Shown here in pieces: positions 1 through 8,924 of a DNA stretch of 64,000 nt. The DNA comes from Kosakonia sp. BYX6 (lineage in GTDB: Bacteria > Pseudomonadota > Gammaproteobacteria > Enterobacterales > Enterobacteriaceae): NCBI RefSeq assembly GCF_038449125.1, contig NZ_CP151800.1, positions 2,390,406 through 2,454,405 on the forward strand. Reading direction: 5' to 3'. The notes under the pieces are model-generated. The model was not told the DNA's origin and did no database searches. It saw only the letters and a program-made list of their open reading frames with translations. Within the stretch, counting starts at the first letter, position 1. Each line of letters opens with the position of its first letter. Both the position numbers and the translations under genes were made by a program.

Positions 1-1
1 T

Positions 2-397
2 GAAGACACCCGCAAAACCGCGCAGAGCAATATGCTGCTGCACCAGCGCGGCTACGCGAAAATGTTTATGGTGTTGGTCGATGAGGTGCTGGTCGGGGTG
101 CTGGCGTTTAACGCGATCGAGCCCTCAAACAAAACCGCGTATATCGGCTACTGGCTGGATGAAGAGGCCCAGGGGCAGGGGATTTTGTCGCAAGCTATGC
201 AGGCGATGATCGCTTTTTATGCCCATCGCGGCGATATCCGTCGTTTTGTCATCAAATGCCGCGTTGCCAACGTCGCCAGTAATCGCGTTGCCGAGCGCAA
301 TGGTTTTACACTGGAAGGCTGCCTGAAGCAGGCGGAGTTCCTCAATGGCCACTTCGACGATCAGAATATCTGGGCGAAAATCGTCGATAACGGCTAA
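2..397 (+). CDS. rimL: Ribosomal protein L7/L12 serine N-acetyltransferase RimL (3' part, truncated by window edge)
   Basis: RimL acetylates the N-terminal serine of ribosomal protein L12, converting it to L7. The reading frame is open from base 2, so the gene begins upstream and only about 131 codons are visible. The visible part matches my recollection of E. coli RimL closely: EDTRKT near the left edge, LHQRGYAKMFM, IGYWLDE, the acetyl-CoA loop of GNAT enzymes as GQGILSQA, then RFVIKCRV and the C-terminal LEGCLKQAEFLN. An internal ATG at 32 is not the real start. It converges on the LysR gene that ends 5 bases downstream. In E. coli, rimL is followed by ydcK; here about 5.5 kb of other genes lie between them. 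Confidence 0.93.
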   Translation, partial: EDTRKTAQSNMLLHQRGYAKMFMVLVDEVLVGVLAFNAIEPSNKTAYIGYWLDEEAQGQGILSQAMQAMIAFYAHRGDIRRFVIKCRVANVASNRVAERNGFTLEGCLKQAEFLNGHFDDQNIWAKIVDNG

Positions 398-402
398 CGC
401 GT

Positions 403-1296
403 TTACGCCTCGCGCAGTGCGTCGATCAACGCGCGCATTGCCGGGGACATCGTTTTCCCCGCCGTCCAGCACAGATAATAGCCATCGAACTCCATTTCCC
501 ATTGCGTTAACACCGACACCAGCGCGCCGGAAAAGAGATGGTCGATCACTCTTTCAGCCGTGACTTGCGCAAGGCCGGTTCCCGCCAATGCTGCCTGGTA
601 TTGTCGCTCCCGATCGTCCACCACCAAATTGCCAGTCACCGGAACGGTGATGGTTTGCTCGCCATCCCAAAACTGCCACGGCGCAGGCGTCACGTTGCCC
701 GGCCAGCGCCAGCCAATGCAATTGTGCTGCCGCAAATCATCAGGATGTTGCGGAGGGGCATGTTGTTCAAGGTAAGCGGGCGCCGCGACGACGATTTGGT
801 GCAGCCGTTCACCAACGGGTACAGCGACCAGACCCGGCTCCAGCACTTCGCCCAGGCGCAGCGAGAGATCATACCCCCCGGCGACCAGATCAACCGCGGC
901 ATCGGTGGTGGTGATATCAATATGCACGTCAGGAAAAGCGGTAAGGAAAGCGGGCACTTTGTTATCGAGATACATCTGCGCCGCCGAACGGAATGCGTGA
1001 ATTCGCACGCTTCCTTTGATGACCAGGCTTTTAGCCTGCACATGGCTGAACGTTTCCGCCAGGTTTTCAAGCAGCGGCGCGACTTGCCGGTACAGCACTT
1101 GCCCATCGTTCGTCAGATTCACGGAGCGCGTTGTACGGTTAAACAAGCGCAATCCGAGACGTCCTTCCAGCGCGCTGATTTGCTGGCTTGTGGCAGACGG
1201 GGCAAGCCCCAAAAGATCGGCGGCGCCTCTGAAGTTCAACTGCTCCGCCACCACGATAAAGGTCTTTAATGCAACAAAATCACTTCTGCTAATCAT
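403..1296 (-). CDS. LysR-family transcriptional regulator
   Basis: A 297-residue LysR-type regulator. The N-terminal winged helix-turn-helix occupies roughly residues 5-65 (FVALKTFIVVAEQLNFRGAA, then SATSQQISALEGRLG and LFNRTTRSV), followed by the periplasmic-binding-protein-like effector domain. The start ATG at 1296 has a good ribosome site (GGGTGAGAA) just upstream. It diverges from the SnoaL-like gene starting at 1416, so that gene is its most likely target; this is inferred from position. The subfamily resembles regulators of oxidoreductase genes in gammaproteobacteria. The effector is unknown. Confidence 0.9.
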   Translation of the reverse strand: MISRSDFVALKTFIVVAEQLNFRGAADLLGLAPSATSQQISALEGRLGLRLFNRTTRSVNLTNDGQVLYRQVAPLLENLAETFSHVQAKSLVIKGSVRIHAFRSAAQMYLDNKVPAFLTAFPDVHIDITTTDAAVDLVAGGYDLSLRLGEVLEPGLVAVPVGERLHQIVVAAPAYLEQHAPPQHPDDLRQHNCIGWRWPGNVTPAPWQFWDGEQTITVPVTGNLVVDDRERQYQAALAGTGLAQVTAERVIDHLFSGALVSVLTQWEMEFDGYYLCWTAGKTMSPAMRALIDALREA

Positions 1297-1346
1297 TTCT
1301 CACCCATTCGATTGTTAAGGCTGGCTGAACACTGCATGCAAAAAAA

Positions 1347-1363
1347 CGCTGATTATGTCAGCG
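1347..1363. promoter_or_regulatory. Inverted repeat in the LysR/SnoaL divergent promoter
   Basis: CGCTGA-N5-TCAGCG lies between the divergent LysR and SnoaL-like genes. The position suits a LysR-type operator, but the arms are only 6 bp and the repeat could be fortuitous. Confidence 0.25.
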
Positions 1364-1415
1364 CCAGCAACAGATATAGTCGCCGCTCTGGCCCCCAAAA
1401 CAGGAGCAACCATTG

Positions 1416-1949
1416 ATGACTGAACAACACGATGCACTGGAACAGCGGCTTCGCATCATTGAGGACAAACTGGCGATTTACGAACTGATCGCCTCACATC
1501 CTCCCAGCGCCGATACTGCATTTGCGGACTATACCGCCTCGGTGTATTTGCAAGATGGCGTGTTTAATCGCGGCGAAAACCTTGATGGCGCACAAGGGGT
1601 AGACGAAATCGCCGCGTTTATCCTGCGCCCGGCGCATGAAGAAGCGATTCGCGGCGGGCTGGCGCATTTCACCGGTTTACCGCTTATTGATTTACGCGGT
1701 GATCAAGCCGTCGTCACCTCGTATTTACAGATAGTGCAGCTCGATAAGCAGGGTAAATGTCGCCAACTGGCGAACCATGGTGTTTCGACCGGCTACCGCA
1801 TCCACCGGGTTGTGGTGAACCGTTGGGAACTGGAGCGCCATGCCGGGCGCTGGAAAATACGCCGCCGCACGTTGCTCCCTGTTGACGGCACAGACGCACC
1901 GCGCCAGTTGTTAGCGCGCGGCCTGGCAGATCTTCTGGCGAACCGCTAA
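1416..1949 (+). CDS. SnoaL/NTF2-like domain protein
   Basis: About 177 residues with the pattern of a SnoaL-like (NTF2 fold) protein: an N-terminal helix (LEQRLRIIEDKLAIYELIASH), a central FNRGENLDGAQGVDEIAAF segment, a HFTG motif and alternating strands ending in WKIRRRTLLPVDG. Such folds serve as small isomerases, dehydratases or binding proteins, so the reaction cannot be named. The frame also opens with TTG at 1413, but ATG at 1416 is preferred because AGGAG at 1402-1406 is 9 bases upstream. It diverges from the LysR gene and its stop overlaps the stop of the convergent anti-sigma gene by 4 bases. Confidence 0.75.
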   Translation: MTEQHDALEQRLRIIEDKLAIYELIASHPPSADTAFADYTASVYLQDGVFNRGENLDGAQGVDEIAAFILRPAHEEAIRGGLAHFTGLPLIDLRGDQAVVTSYLQIVQLDKQGKCRQLANHGVSTGYRIHRVVVNRWELERHAGRWKIRRRTLLPVDGTDAPRQLLARGLADLLANR

Positions 1950-2692
1950 ATTGTCGCCCGCAACATCGCTTTACGTAACCCGTCAACCGCCGTTGAATCC
2001 AGCGGCGTCAACAGGGCGTAGTTATAGTGATTGTCGCTCCAGTACTGCGCCATCACATCATCGGCCTGACGTTCGCCGTGCGGCAATTTCACCGGGCTGA
2101 GCGGGCGAATGTACCAACCCACCCGCGTGCCGTGCGGATCTTGATACATAATCAATGCCGCCGGGCCTTGCGCGGTGGAGATAAGCCGAGCACCCAGCAA
2201 AGAAAACCCGTAACGTTCAAGGTTTGGCGGCTGGTTCCCGTTAATAAAATAACGCGCCACCCAGCGGTTTAACTCGGTCTGCCTCGATGCCACCACATCC
2301 ATTGGCGTCAACTCGGCATTATCAAACAACTTGTAGGCCTGCACGCCATCTTCCATGGGCTGCTGAGTCAGCAACATCTGCGACTCTCTTAATTGCCAGC
2401 CGGAATAGCCGCCAACGCCTAACGCCATCACTAAGGTGAACGCCGTTGCCAAACGCCACAGCCGCAACTGGCGCACCTGGCGACGCAGGTAGTGAGGCTC
2501 CGGCGTTTCCAGCGCCACATATTGCTCATCCAGCGCCTTGCGCAAGCGCGTGGCATCTTTTCGCCAGTTGGCAATTTGCGCGGCGGCCTCAGGGTTTTCA
2601 GCCAGGTAATGCAGAATGCGCTTTGAGGTTGCTTCATCGGTTTCGCCATCCATCCAGGCTTGTAGGTCGTGTTCATCAGGTGGCAAAGTCAT
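1946..2692 (-). CDS. Transmembrane anti-sigma factor of the catalase/b561 operon
   Basis: A 248-residue protein. It has a cytoplasmic N-terminus of about 90 residues opening with an anti-sigma-like segment (DLQAWMDGETDEATSKRILHYL), a single membrane span near residues 95-117 (LATAFTLVMALGVGGYSGW) and a periplasmic C-terminal domain of about 130 residues. This is the layout of ECF anti-sigma factors. No HxxxCxxC zinc motif is present. Its ATG overlaps the stop of the sigma gene by 4 bases, so the two are translationally coupled. The role is inferred from this coupling: it should hold the adjacent sigma factor inactive until a periplasmic signal, probably oxidative, is sensed. Confidence 0.8.
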   Translation of the reverse strand: MTLPPDEHDLQAWMDGETDEATSKRILHYLAENPEAAAQIANWRKDATRLRKALDEQYVALETPEPHYLRRQVRQLRLWRLATAFTLVMALGVGGYSGWQLRESQMLLTQQPMEDGVQAYKLFDNAELTPMDVVASRQTELNRWVARYFINGNQPPNLERYGFSLLGARLISTAQGPAALIMYQDPHGTRVGWYIRPLSPVKLPHGERQADDVMAQYWSDNHYNYALLTPLDSTAVDGLRKAMLRATI

Positions 2693-3192
2693 TTCAATCT
2701 CCTCATAGGTAACGGCGTTACCTGGCCCTCTAGTTGATCATGTAGCAATTTACGTGCCCGGGAGAGGCGCGACATCACCGTTCCGGGCGGAATATCCAGT
2801 GTTTCAGCGACTTCTTTATAGCTCAGACCTTCAACACTCACCAATAACAACACTACGCGATAGTCGGTTGGCAACGCAGCAAACAGCGCCAGCGTGTCAT
2901 CGGCCATCGCCAGCGACTCGGTTGAATAACCCGCAGACTCCTCCTCAGCGGTGAAAAAGCTGAGGAGTTTCTGGTAGCGTTTGCGCCGCCGCTCACCATC
3001 CACAAACTGGCGATACAAAATGGTGAACAGCCAGGCGCGCAGACCGTGCTCATCGTCATTTTGCGATCTGTGGGTTAACGCTTTCATCAGGCAACTTTGC
3101 ACCAAATCTTCCGCCGCGTGTGGATTACGCGTCAGCCACAGCGCAAAGCGTTGCAGGTGCGGCATTACCTGACGAATTTCATCGTCAGTCAT
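2689..3192 (-). CDS. ECF-family RNA polymerase sigma factor
   Basis: A 167-residue sigma-70 family protein of ECF type. Region 2 occupies roughly residues 10-75 (RFALWLTRNPHAAEDLVQ, AWLFTILYRQFVDGERRRKR), and region 4 is near residues 105-155, with the helix-turn-helix YKEVAETLDIPPGTVMSRLSRAR. It overlaps the upstream cytochrome b561 gene by 8 bases and the downstream anti-sigma gene by 4. Placement as the third gene of an operon that begins with an ECF-type promoter (GGAAT-N16-CGTC at 4813-4837) suggests autoregulation. The gene is longer than a bare region 2 plus 4 only by a short basic tail. Confidence 0.92.
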   Translation of the reverse strand: MTDDEIRQVMPHLQRFALWLTRNPHAAEDLVQSCLMKALTHRSQNDDEHGLRAWLFTILYRQFVDGERRRKRYQKLLSFFTAEEESAGYSTESLAMADDTLALFAALPTDYRVVLLLVSVEGLSYKEVAETLDIPPGTVMSRLSRARKLLHDQLEGQVTPLPMRRLK

Positions 3193-3727
3193 CGTCTCCG
3201 CTTCCCGTCATACTTTCAAACACCCCGTCGCGCAGGACTAATGCATGAAATAACGCGGCGGCCAGATGCAGCATCACGGTAAAAAACAGCGCCAGCGCAA
3301 CCACGGAATGCAGCGGGCGCAGGATCGCATACCAGTCATTATCCACCGGTGCGATAGGCGGCAAGATGAGTGTGCCCCCTAACGCGGCAGGGTAACCCGC
3401 CGCAGACAGCATCGCCCAACCGATCAATGGCTGTGCGAGCATCATGGCATACAGCGCCCAGTGCGAAAGGTGAGCCATCGCCCGTTGCCAGCCGGGCAAC
3501 GAGTCGGGTAAGGGCGGTGTGTCGGTAACAAAACGCAGCCACAAACGCACAATCACCAGCACCAGAATCATGATGCCGAGCGGTTTGTGGATAGCGATCA
3601 GCAGGTGATGCAAAGACGAGACGGTGGAGACCATCACCACGCCGATAAACAGCATAATAAGAATGGCCGTTGCCATTAACCAGTGCACACAGCGCAGAAC
3701 CGGATGGAAATAAGCGACCTGTTTCAT
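3185..3727 (-). CDS. Cytochrome b561 family membrane protein
   Basis: A 180-residue protein with four membrane spans and the histidines expected to ligate two b haems: RCVHWLM in span 1, IHKPLG in span 2, LSHWALY in span 3 and a histidine in the last span before the FHALVLRDG loop. Family members carry electrons from ubiquinol across the inner membrane. Its ATG overlaps the stop of the catalase-related gene (ATGA at 3724-3727), so it probably feeds electrons to that periplasmic haem protein. This coupling is inferred from gene order. Confidence 0.92.
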   Translation of the reverse strand: MKQVAYFHPVLRCVHWLMATAILIMLFIGVVMVSTVSSLHHLLIAIHKPLGIMILVLVIVRLWLRFVTDTPPLPDSLPGWQRAMAHLSHWALYAMMLAQPLIGWAMLSAAGYPAALGGTLILPPIAPVDNDWYAILRPLHSVVALALFFTVMLHLAAALFHALVLRDGVFESMTGSGDDD

Positions 3728-4779
3728 AAACGAGCTCCTGCCTGGCGAGATTGTTCGCGCGTGCGCAGATTGTACGATTTGGCATACGCCGCCGAGCGCG
3801 CGCTGAGTAATGGATCGTCCGAACTGGCGATACCGTCCGGCAAGATTAACGGGTCATAATTGATGTCATTACACGGTCCATGCTTTTGTTCGATGGCCTC
3901 TGTTAGCACCAGTGTTCCGGCATTGATGGTCTGCCGATTGGCAGGCCAGGCCTTCGACGCGTCGCGGCCGCTGTCTTGCGCGCTGGCGACAGTGACCACC
4001 AAATCCCATTTCAACGGCCCCTGCGACAGGCGCTGTTCAAGATCGTTTTGCAGAAAATCCACATCGTTTTTTTGTTGCTCGCTGATCGGCTGGAATTCGG
4101 CGTGCGGCACCATGCTCCAGCGAACCAGGTGGTCATTGTCCGCGTCATCAACAAAACGGAAGGCATTCAGGCTGTTATAGCGATCGCTGGCCCAACTGCT
4201 GGAGGGCACATTCTGTTTTGCCCACGCGAAAAACTGATTAATTTCAGGGTGTTTACGCACAAAAGATTCCAGCTTCTTTGGGTTCGGTTTCCCTGTCGCC
4301 GGGTCCGGCAACGTAGCAACTTGCAGTTCGTAAAATCCTTCGACGCTGGCGACCGGGAAAAATGGCATCGCATTCATGCCGGTGCGCCACTGCGCGCCAT
4401 CCGCCTGTTTGAACTCCAGCGCCAGGCTGCGCACCGGCGCGGCGTAATCCGGCGCCATAGGGTTACCGCCGGCGATGGCAAAGCGCCCGGTGACCGGGGT
4501 TTCTCCCAGCGCAAACACGCTGGCGCGGGAGAGTTCACTGGCATTGCCGTTGGAGATAAAACGCCCCGTCACGCACACCCCTTTGGCATGGTTACGGCGA
4601 TAGCCTGGGTGTTCACCGCCGGCCTGTTGTAAAACGGAAACCAATTTCCCGGCGGTCAGCCGCTGGGGATCCAACCAGCCGCCTCCCCATAAAAACAGCA
4701 TGATTAATGCAACTGGCGCAGCAGCAATCAGCGCGAGACGCGCGATTAATTGTCTTGTCGTAAAAAGGGGTTTTCTCAT
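3724..4779 (-). CDS. Catalase-related periplasmic haem peroxidase (SrpA-like)
   Basis: A 351-residue catalase-family protein, shorter than the usual 480 or more residues of monofunctional catalases and matching the catalase-related peroxidase subgroup. An N-terminal membrane anchor (about residues 15-33) puts the domain in the periplasm. The distal haem motif RxxHAKG is seen in RRNHAKGVCVTGRF, and the proximal tyrosine in ARSAAYAKSY near the C-terminus. It is the first gene of the catalase, b561, sigma, anti-sigma operon. It should remove peroxide or organic peroxides using electrons from the membrane cytochrome. Whether it is a true catalase or a peroxidase cannot be told from sequence. Confidence 0.88.
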   Translation of the reverse strand: MRKPLFTTRQLIARLALIAAAPVALIMLFLWGGGWLDPQRLTAGKLVSVLQQAGGEHPGYRRNHAKGVCVTGRFISNGNASELSRASVFALGETPVTGRFAIAGGNPMAPDYAAPVRSLALEFKQADGAQWRTGMNAMPFFPVASVEGFYELQVATLPDPATGKPNPKKLESFVRKHPEINQFFAWAKQNVPSSSWASDRYNSLNAFRFVDDADNDHLVRWSMVPHAEFQPISEQQKNDVDFLQNDLEQRLSQGPLKWDLVVTVASAQDSGRDASKAWPANRQTINAGTLVLTEAIEQKHGPCNDINYDPLILPDGIASSDDPLLSARSAAYAKSYNLRTREQSRQAGARL

Positions 4780-4812
4780 GATTCGCTCATCCTGCTCACA
4801 ATGAACAGATAA

Positions 4813-4837
4813 GACGAAGAGGCCGGGGGTTTATTCC
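4813..4837 (-). promoter_or_regulatory. Candidate ECF-sigma promoter of the catalase operon
   Basis: On the minus strand, GGAAT (4833-4837) is followed after exactly 16 bases by CGTC (4813-4816) and then TTAT. This fits the general ECF layout of a GGAA-type -35 and CGTC-type -10. Transcription would begin near 4806, about 27 bases before the catalase start codon. Assignment to the operon's own sigma factor is inferred. Confidence 0.55.
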
Positions 4838-4900
4838 CGGCGAATGAAAAAAAATTTCATTATTTGTTAAAGCAGCGTGAAACATGCGTAACTGCTGCGT

Positions 4901-5653
4901 TTACGGATTTACCGCGCGAAAGAGCGCCTCGAAGGTGCCATCCTTTTCCGCCCAGCGCCGCGGTTTATCCCGCGCCAGCAGGATCTCGCCGCCGGGATGT
5001 TGCTGAGACTCAAGCAGCGTCAGCACTTCATCAACATAGGCTGGCAGCGGCATCGCGCGTGGATCGCTGATTTGCTCCTCGCCGGTCAACGCGGTCTGCA
5101 CGTAAGGCGGGGAGAGCTCAAGCACCTCAATGGGCAAATGGCGCAATTGATGCCGCAGGCAAACCAGCCAGGTATGCAGAAAAGCTTTGCTGGCGCAGTA
5201 GCTCGGGAAATCTGCTTTTGGCACAAATGCCAGCGCGGAACTGGTCGCCATAATGATCGCGTTTGTTTGCGTCTTCAGTACCGGCAACAACGCGGCGACC
5301 GTGCGAATCACGCCCAAAATATTGGTGGTAATGATGTCTTCGGCAACGTTGGCCTGCCAGTTATCGCGGGTCATATCCTCCGTGCGCGAAATCCCGGCGT
5401 TGGCAATCAGCACATTGAGCGCCGGGAAGCGCAACCGGACCCATGACGAAAGTTCCGCCAGCATAGCATCATCGCCGACATCCAGCCGAAACCCGGCCAT
5501 GCCGGGGTTGGCTTGCACCATTTCATCTAATAGCGCCTGGCGACGCCCGGTGATAATCACCTGGTTGCCGCGCGCGTGAAACGCTTGCGCCAGTGCGCGC
5601 CCGATACCGCTGGTGCCGCCGGTAATAAGAAGGGTATTGCCGCTCATATTCAT
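4901..5653 (-). CDS. Short-chain dehydrogenase/reductase (DltE-like)
   Basis: A 250-residue classical SDR. The cofactor motif TGGTSGIG is at residues 12-19, NAG near 86-88, and the catalytic YCASK follows a serine-rich strand (MATSSALAF). The substrate is unknown. The best-looking start is ATG 5653 or the second ATG at 5647 (NMSGNTLLITGG follows). It lies upstream of the catalase operon in the same direction, but the ECF-type promoter between them suggests separate transcription. Confidence 0.85.
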   Translation of the reverse strand: MNMSGNTLLITGGTSGIGRALAQAFHARGNQVIITGRRQALLDEMVQANPGMAGFRLDVGDDAMLAELSSWVRLRFPALNVLIANAGISRTEDMTRDNWQANVAEDIITTNILGVIRTVAALLPVLKTQTNAIIMATSSALAFVPKADFPSYCASKAFLHTWLVCLRHQLRHLPIEVLELSPPYVQTALTGEEQISDPRAMPLPAYVDEVLTLLESQQHPGGEILLARDKPRRWAEKDGTFEALFRAVNP

Positions 5654-5858
5654 AGAGTTTCCTCTCCAACAAAGACATGGAAAGGCGACGACACAAGTCG
5701 CAATTGATTGATTAAAAAAGATGTGCCGCGCCTGAAGATGACCCCTGTTTCTCTGCTGAGACCCTCGGGACCGGGGCGCGTTGGATGACGGTAACGCCTA
5801 CGGCATGATGGGAGATGCCCGGTGATTATATTTATGCCGTCAATAAGAGGCAAGCAGA

Positions 5859-6839
5859 TCAGAGGGAACCGACCAACGGCGTGCGGGTGATCCGCTGCGC
5901 ATCGTTCACCACTTTTGGCCCGCGCAGCAAAATGCTCTCGCCATCCAGCGCTTCAACCACCGCATTGTCGGTGATCTCAATTTGGTGTTCGATCAGCACA
6001 TTGCCGTGAATACGCGCATTGCCCTGGATAACCACTTTTTCATCCAGTTGCAGCGGCCCGCCGCGTAACCACGCCTGGCCGCCGACCAAAACATGGTGTT
6101 TCAATATGCAATTGCCTTCCACCACGGCGTTTTCCGCCACTTGCGAGCTGTAACGAATGGTCGGGATCTCATCTTCCTGCGTACCGGCAATAATGCGGGC
6201 GTGGCCGTAAATTTTGGCGCAGTCGCACACCCAAACATCATTCAGTTCATTGCCTTCGAGTAGGGCAAAATCAAACACCTCTGCCCGGTGTTCAATAAAG
6301 GCGTAATTGACGATGGCATCGCCGTAAATTTGCGCTTGATGCACGACGCGAGAGTGGCTGACGGTAGCGCGGTCGTAAATTTGCAAAAGCTGTTCTTCTT
6401 CCTGCGTTAAACCGCGCGCGGCGATAATGCCGCAGCCGCTGAGAATGCGCGCATCGCCGTGCAAATGGCAGGCACCATGCACCGTTGACGATTGCACGGT
6501 GACGTTGTCACTTAAAATCGCACCGTGGCTCAGTTCACAGCCGTCCACCCAGGCGTTATCGCGGATTTCAACATCGTGGCAAATCACGCAGGGCTGGGTG
6601 ATTCGCGCATTGCCCCGCACGGTGCTGCCGAGAAAAACCATGCTGTTTTCATCGTAAATCCAGCAATCGCCGTGCTGATCCAGCACGTTTATCGTATCGA
6701 CCCAGCCGCCCGCACTGCCTGCGCTGACATCATTAAAATCACGCAGGGCAATAATCTGGCGCAGCGCGACGGTTTTTTTCTCGCCATCAAGCTGGTAACT
6801 GAACATGCGTTGCTCATCGCTGAGCCGGTACTTAGTCAT
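5859..6839 (-). CDS. ydcK: YdcK, left-handed beta-helix repeat protein
   Basis: A 326-residue orthologue of E. coli YdcK, recognised from shared blocks ([47 protein letters not shown] and the C-terminal [10 protein letters not shown]). The sequence is made of hexapeptide-like repeats (GNARI, GDARI, GHARI) typical of a left-handed beta-helix, as in acyltransferases, but YdcK has no proven enzymatic activity. In E. coli it sits between rimL and tehA, and here it keeps its minus orientation next to tehB. Confidence 0.93.
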   Translation of the reverse strand: MTKYRLSDEQRMFSYQLDGEKKTVALRQIIALRDFNDVSAGSAGGWVDTINVLDQHGDCWIYDENSMVFLGSTVRGNARITQPCVICHDVEIRDNAWVDGCELSHGAILSDNVTVQSSTVHGACHLHGDARILSGCGIIAARGLTQEEEQLLQIYDRATVSHSRVVHQAQIYGDAIVNYAFIEHRAEVFDFALLEGNELNDVWVCDCAKIYGHARIIAGTQEDEIPTIRYSSQVAENAVVEGNCILKHHVLVGGQAWLRGGPLQLDEKVVIQGNARIHGNVLIEHQIEITDNAVVEALDGESILLRGPKVVNDAQRITRTPLVGSL

Positions 6840-6951
6840 GCTACGTTTCTCCGGTTTACCTGATTTAACCGTAGCAAATTTTACGGCGCTGGCGATCTGG
6901 CGATGAAATTCTTAAAATGCATACAAAATGCAAATTAAAGGCAGCAAAACA

Positions 6952-7548
6952 ATGACTACCCGTGATGAGAATTACTTTACTGAAAAATACGGCATGACGC
7001 CGACGCACTCGGAAGTGCTGAACGCGATGAATTACATTCAGCCGGGCAAAGCGCTGGATCTCGGCTGTGGAAATGGGCGTAACAGCTTGTACCTCGCCAA
7101 CAAAGGTTTTGATGTCACCTCATGGGATAAAAACCCTAACAGCATCAGCAATCTGCAAACTATCCGCGCGGCAGAAGGGCTGGGAAACCTGCATATCGCC
7201 ACCGCCGATTTGAACAACCTGAGTTTTGACGGCGAATACGACTTCATTCTCTCCACTGTGGTGCTGATGTTCCTTGAAGCGAAAACCATTCCGGGGTTGA
7301 TCGCTAATATGCAGCGCTGCACCAAACCAGGCGGATATAACTTGATTGTCGCCGCCATGGATACCGCCGATTTCCCGTGCACGGTCGGGTTCCCGTTTGC
7401 TTTTAAAGAAGGGGAATTGCGTCACTATTATGCAGGCTGGAACTTGTTGAAATACAACGAAGAGGTGGGTGAACTGCACCGCACCGATGCCAACGGCAAC
7501 CGCATCAAACTGCGTTTTGCCACGATGCTGGCGCGTAAATCTGCTTAA
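6952..7548 (+). CDS. tehB: Tellurite/selenite methyltransferase TehB
   Basis: A 198-residue SAM-dependent methyltransferase. It has the SAM motif [15 protein letters not shown] near residues 36-50 and nearly exact E. coli TehB blocks ([49 protein letters not shown]). It methylates tellurite and selenium compounds, which lowers their toxicity. The frame is open from ATG 6928, but ATG 6952 matches the E. coli start and has AAAGG 10 bases upstream. The usual upstream partner tehA (inner-membrane transporter) is absent; only 112 bases separate ydcK and tehB. Confidence 0.95.
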   Translation: MTTRDENYFTEKYGMTPTHSEVLNAMNYIQPGKALDLGCGNGRNSLYLANKGFDVTSWDKNPNSISNLQTIRAAEGLGNLHIATADLNNLSFDGEYDFILSTVVLMFLEAKTIPGLIANMQRCTKPGGYNLIVAAMDTADFPCTVGFPFAFKEGELRHYYAGWNLLKYNEEVGELHRTDANGNRIKLRFATMLARKSA

Positions 7549-7560
7549 TCTAATGAAATT

Positions 7561-7587
7561 GCAGCCCGTTTCCGGGCTGCTTTTTTG
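7561..7587 (+). terminator. Rho-independent terminator of tehB
   Basis: A perfect 8-bp stem GCAGCCCG/CGGGCTGC with a TTTC loop is followed by TTTTTT. It also separates tehB from the convergent peptidase gene. Confidence 0.9.
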
Positions 7588-7588
7588 T

Positions 7589-8818
7589 TTAGCGCGCCGC
7601 CAGCAGGCAGAGTTGTCGCGCCACATTGTATGACGCTTCAAACGCGCGCAGGGGAAGGAACTCAAAGCGTGAGTGGAAGTTATGTGCGCCGGTAAAAAAG
7701 TTCGGCGTTAACAAGCCTTTCGCAGATAGCGCCGCGCCGTCTGTGCCGCCGCGCATCGGCGTCGGTTTTGGCGTAATGCCGAGCGATTCCATCGCTTCAA
7801 ACATCAAATCAATGGCCCGGCGATCTTCGCCCACCGCGTTACTGATATTGCTGTAAGTATCGCTGATACTGTATTCCACTTTCGCCGTTGGGTGTTGGGC
7901 GGCGATTTTCGCGGCAACTTCAGCAATCTGTTGTTTGCGGCGGGCAAAACTTTCGTTGTCGAAATCACGAATGCTGGCATTCAACGTCGCATAGCTTTGC
8001 ACGGCGTTGATGCCGTTAAACCAGACATAACCTTCGCGGCCTTCGGTGTGTTCCGGCGTCTGCTGGCGATCGAAATGGCTGATAAAATCCATCGCCATTA
8101 ACAGCGGGTTCACCAGCACGCCTTTTGCCGACATCGGGTGCGCGGTAACGCCGGTGAAATGGATTTGCGCGCTGGCGGCATTGAAGTTCTCGTAGACAAT
8201 TTCGCCGAGTTCGCAGCAATCGATGGTCCAGGCAAAATCAACATCAAAACGTTTTAAATCAAGCGCTTTCGCACCGCGCAGGCCGACTTCTTCATCCGGC
8301 ACGAACGCCACCACGATATCGCCATGGCGCTGTTCTTTCGTCAGGTTTTCCAGCAGGGTCATCACCACCGTAACCGCTGCTTTGTTGTCTGCGCCGAGCA
8401 CGCTGGTGCCATCGCTAAAAATAATCTCTTCGTTGGGGTAAGCGAGAATTTCCGGGTGTTCATTCACGCGCAGCCAGATATCTTCTTTCGGGTTCAGACA
8501 GAGATCTTCTCCCTCAAAGCGCAAAATCTGCGGATGAATATGCGGCGACAAACCGACATCTACGGTATCGATATGGGTGATAAAACCGATGCGTGGCGCA
8601 CCGGCGACATTGCCTTTTTTCACCGCAGTCACGGTGGCATGATCATCAATCACAATCTCATCCAGCCCGAGCGTTTTCAGCTCATTCGCCAGTTCGCGCG
8701 CCATATCAAATTGCCCAACAGTCGTGGGTAATGTGGTGGCAGAGGGATCGCTTTGGCTGGTGATACTCAGGTAACGAAAAAACCGATGCGTTAATTGACT
8801 GGCGAGCGACGACGACAT
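7589..8818 (-). CDS. Peptidase T-like M20B metallopeptidase (PepT paralogue)
   Basis: A 409-residue M20B peptidase resembling PepT (tripeptide aminopeptidase). Zinc and catalytic motifs are visible: FITHIDTVD, LGADNKAAV, the catalytic pair in PDEEVG, the acidic residue in TIDCCELGE, and RGGTDGAALS with a C-terminal histidine in TGAHNFHSR. It differs widely from authentic PepT, so it is a paralogue. ATG 8818 is chosen over the longer frame at 8899 because AAGGA lies just upstream. It diverges from a DppA-like binding protein, suggesting joint use of peptides. Confidence 0.85.
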   Translation of the reverse strand: MSSSLASQLTHRFFRYLSITSQSDPSATTLPTTVGQFDMARELANELKTLGLDEIVIDDHATVTAVKKGNVAGAPRIGFITHIDTVDVGLSPHIHPQILRFEGEDLCLNPKEDIWLRVNEHPEILAYPNEEIIFSDGTSVLGADNKAAVTVVMTLLENLTKEQRHGDIVVAFVPDEEVGLRGAKALDLKRFDVDFAWTIDCCELGEIVYENFNAASAQIHFTGVTAHPMSAKGVLVNPLLMAMDFISHFDRQQTPEHTEGREGYVWFNGINAVQSYATLNASIRDFDNESFARRKQQIAEVAAKIAAQHPTAKVEYSISDTYSNISNAVGEDRRAIDLMFEAMESLGITPKPTPMRGGTDGAALSAKGLLTPNFFTGAHNFHSRFEFLPLRAFEASYNVARQLCLLAAR

Positions 8819-8924
8819 AGTGATTCCTTCTTTATTTGAATTATCAGGTGTTTGCAAATTCACTTTAATGTTATTTATGAGAGGGCAAACGACAAGCATT
8901 TAAAATAAAACAACAGGAAACACT

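Noticed and set aside
5650-5853. 67-codon minus-strand frame between the SDR gene and ydcK
   Set aside because: No ribosome site, no signal or domain, and composition unlike the neighbours. Treated as intergenic.
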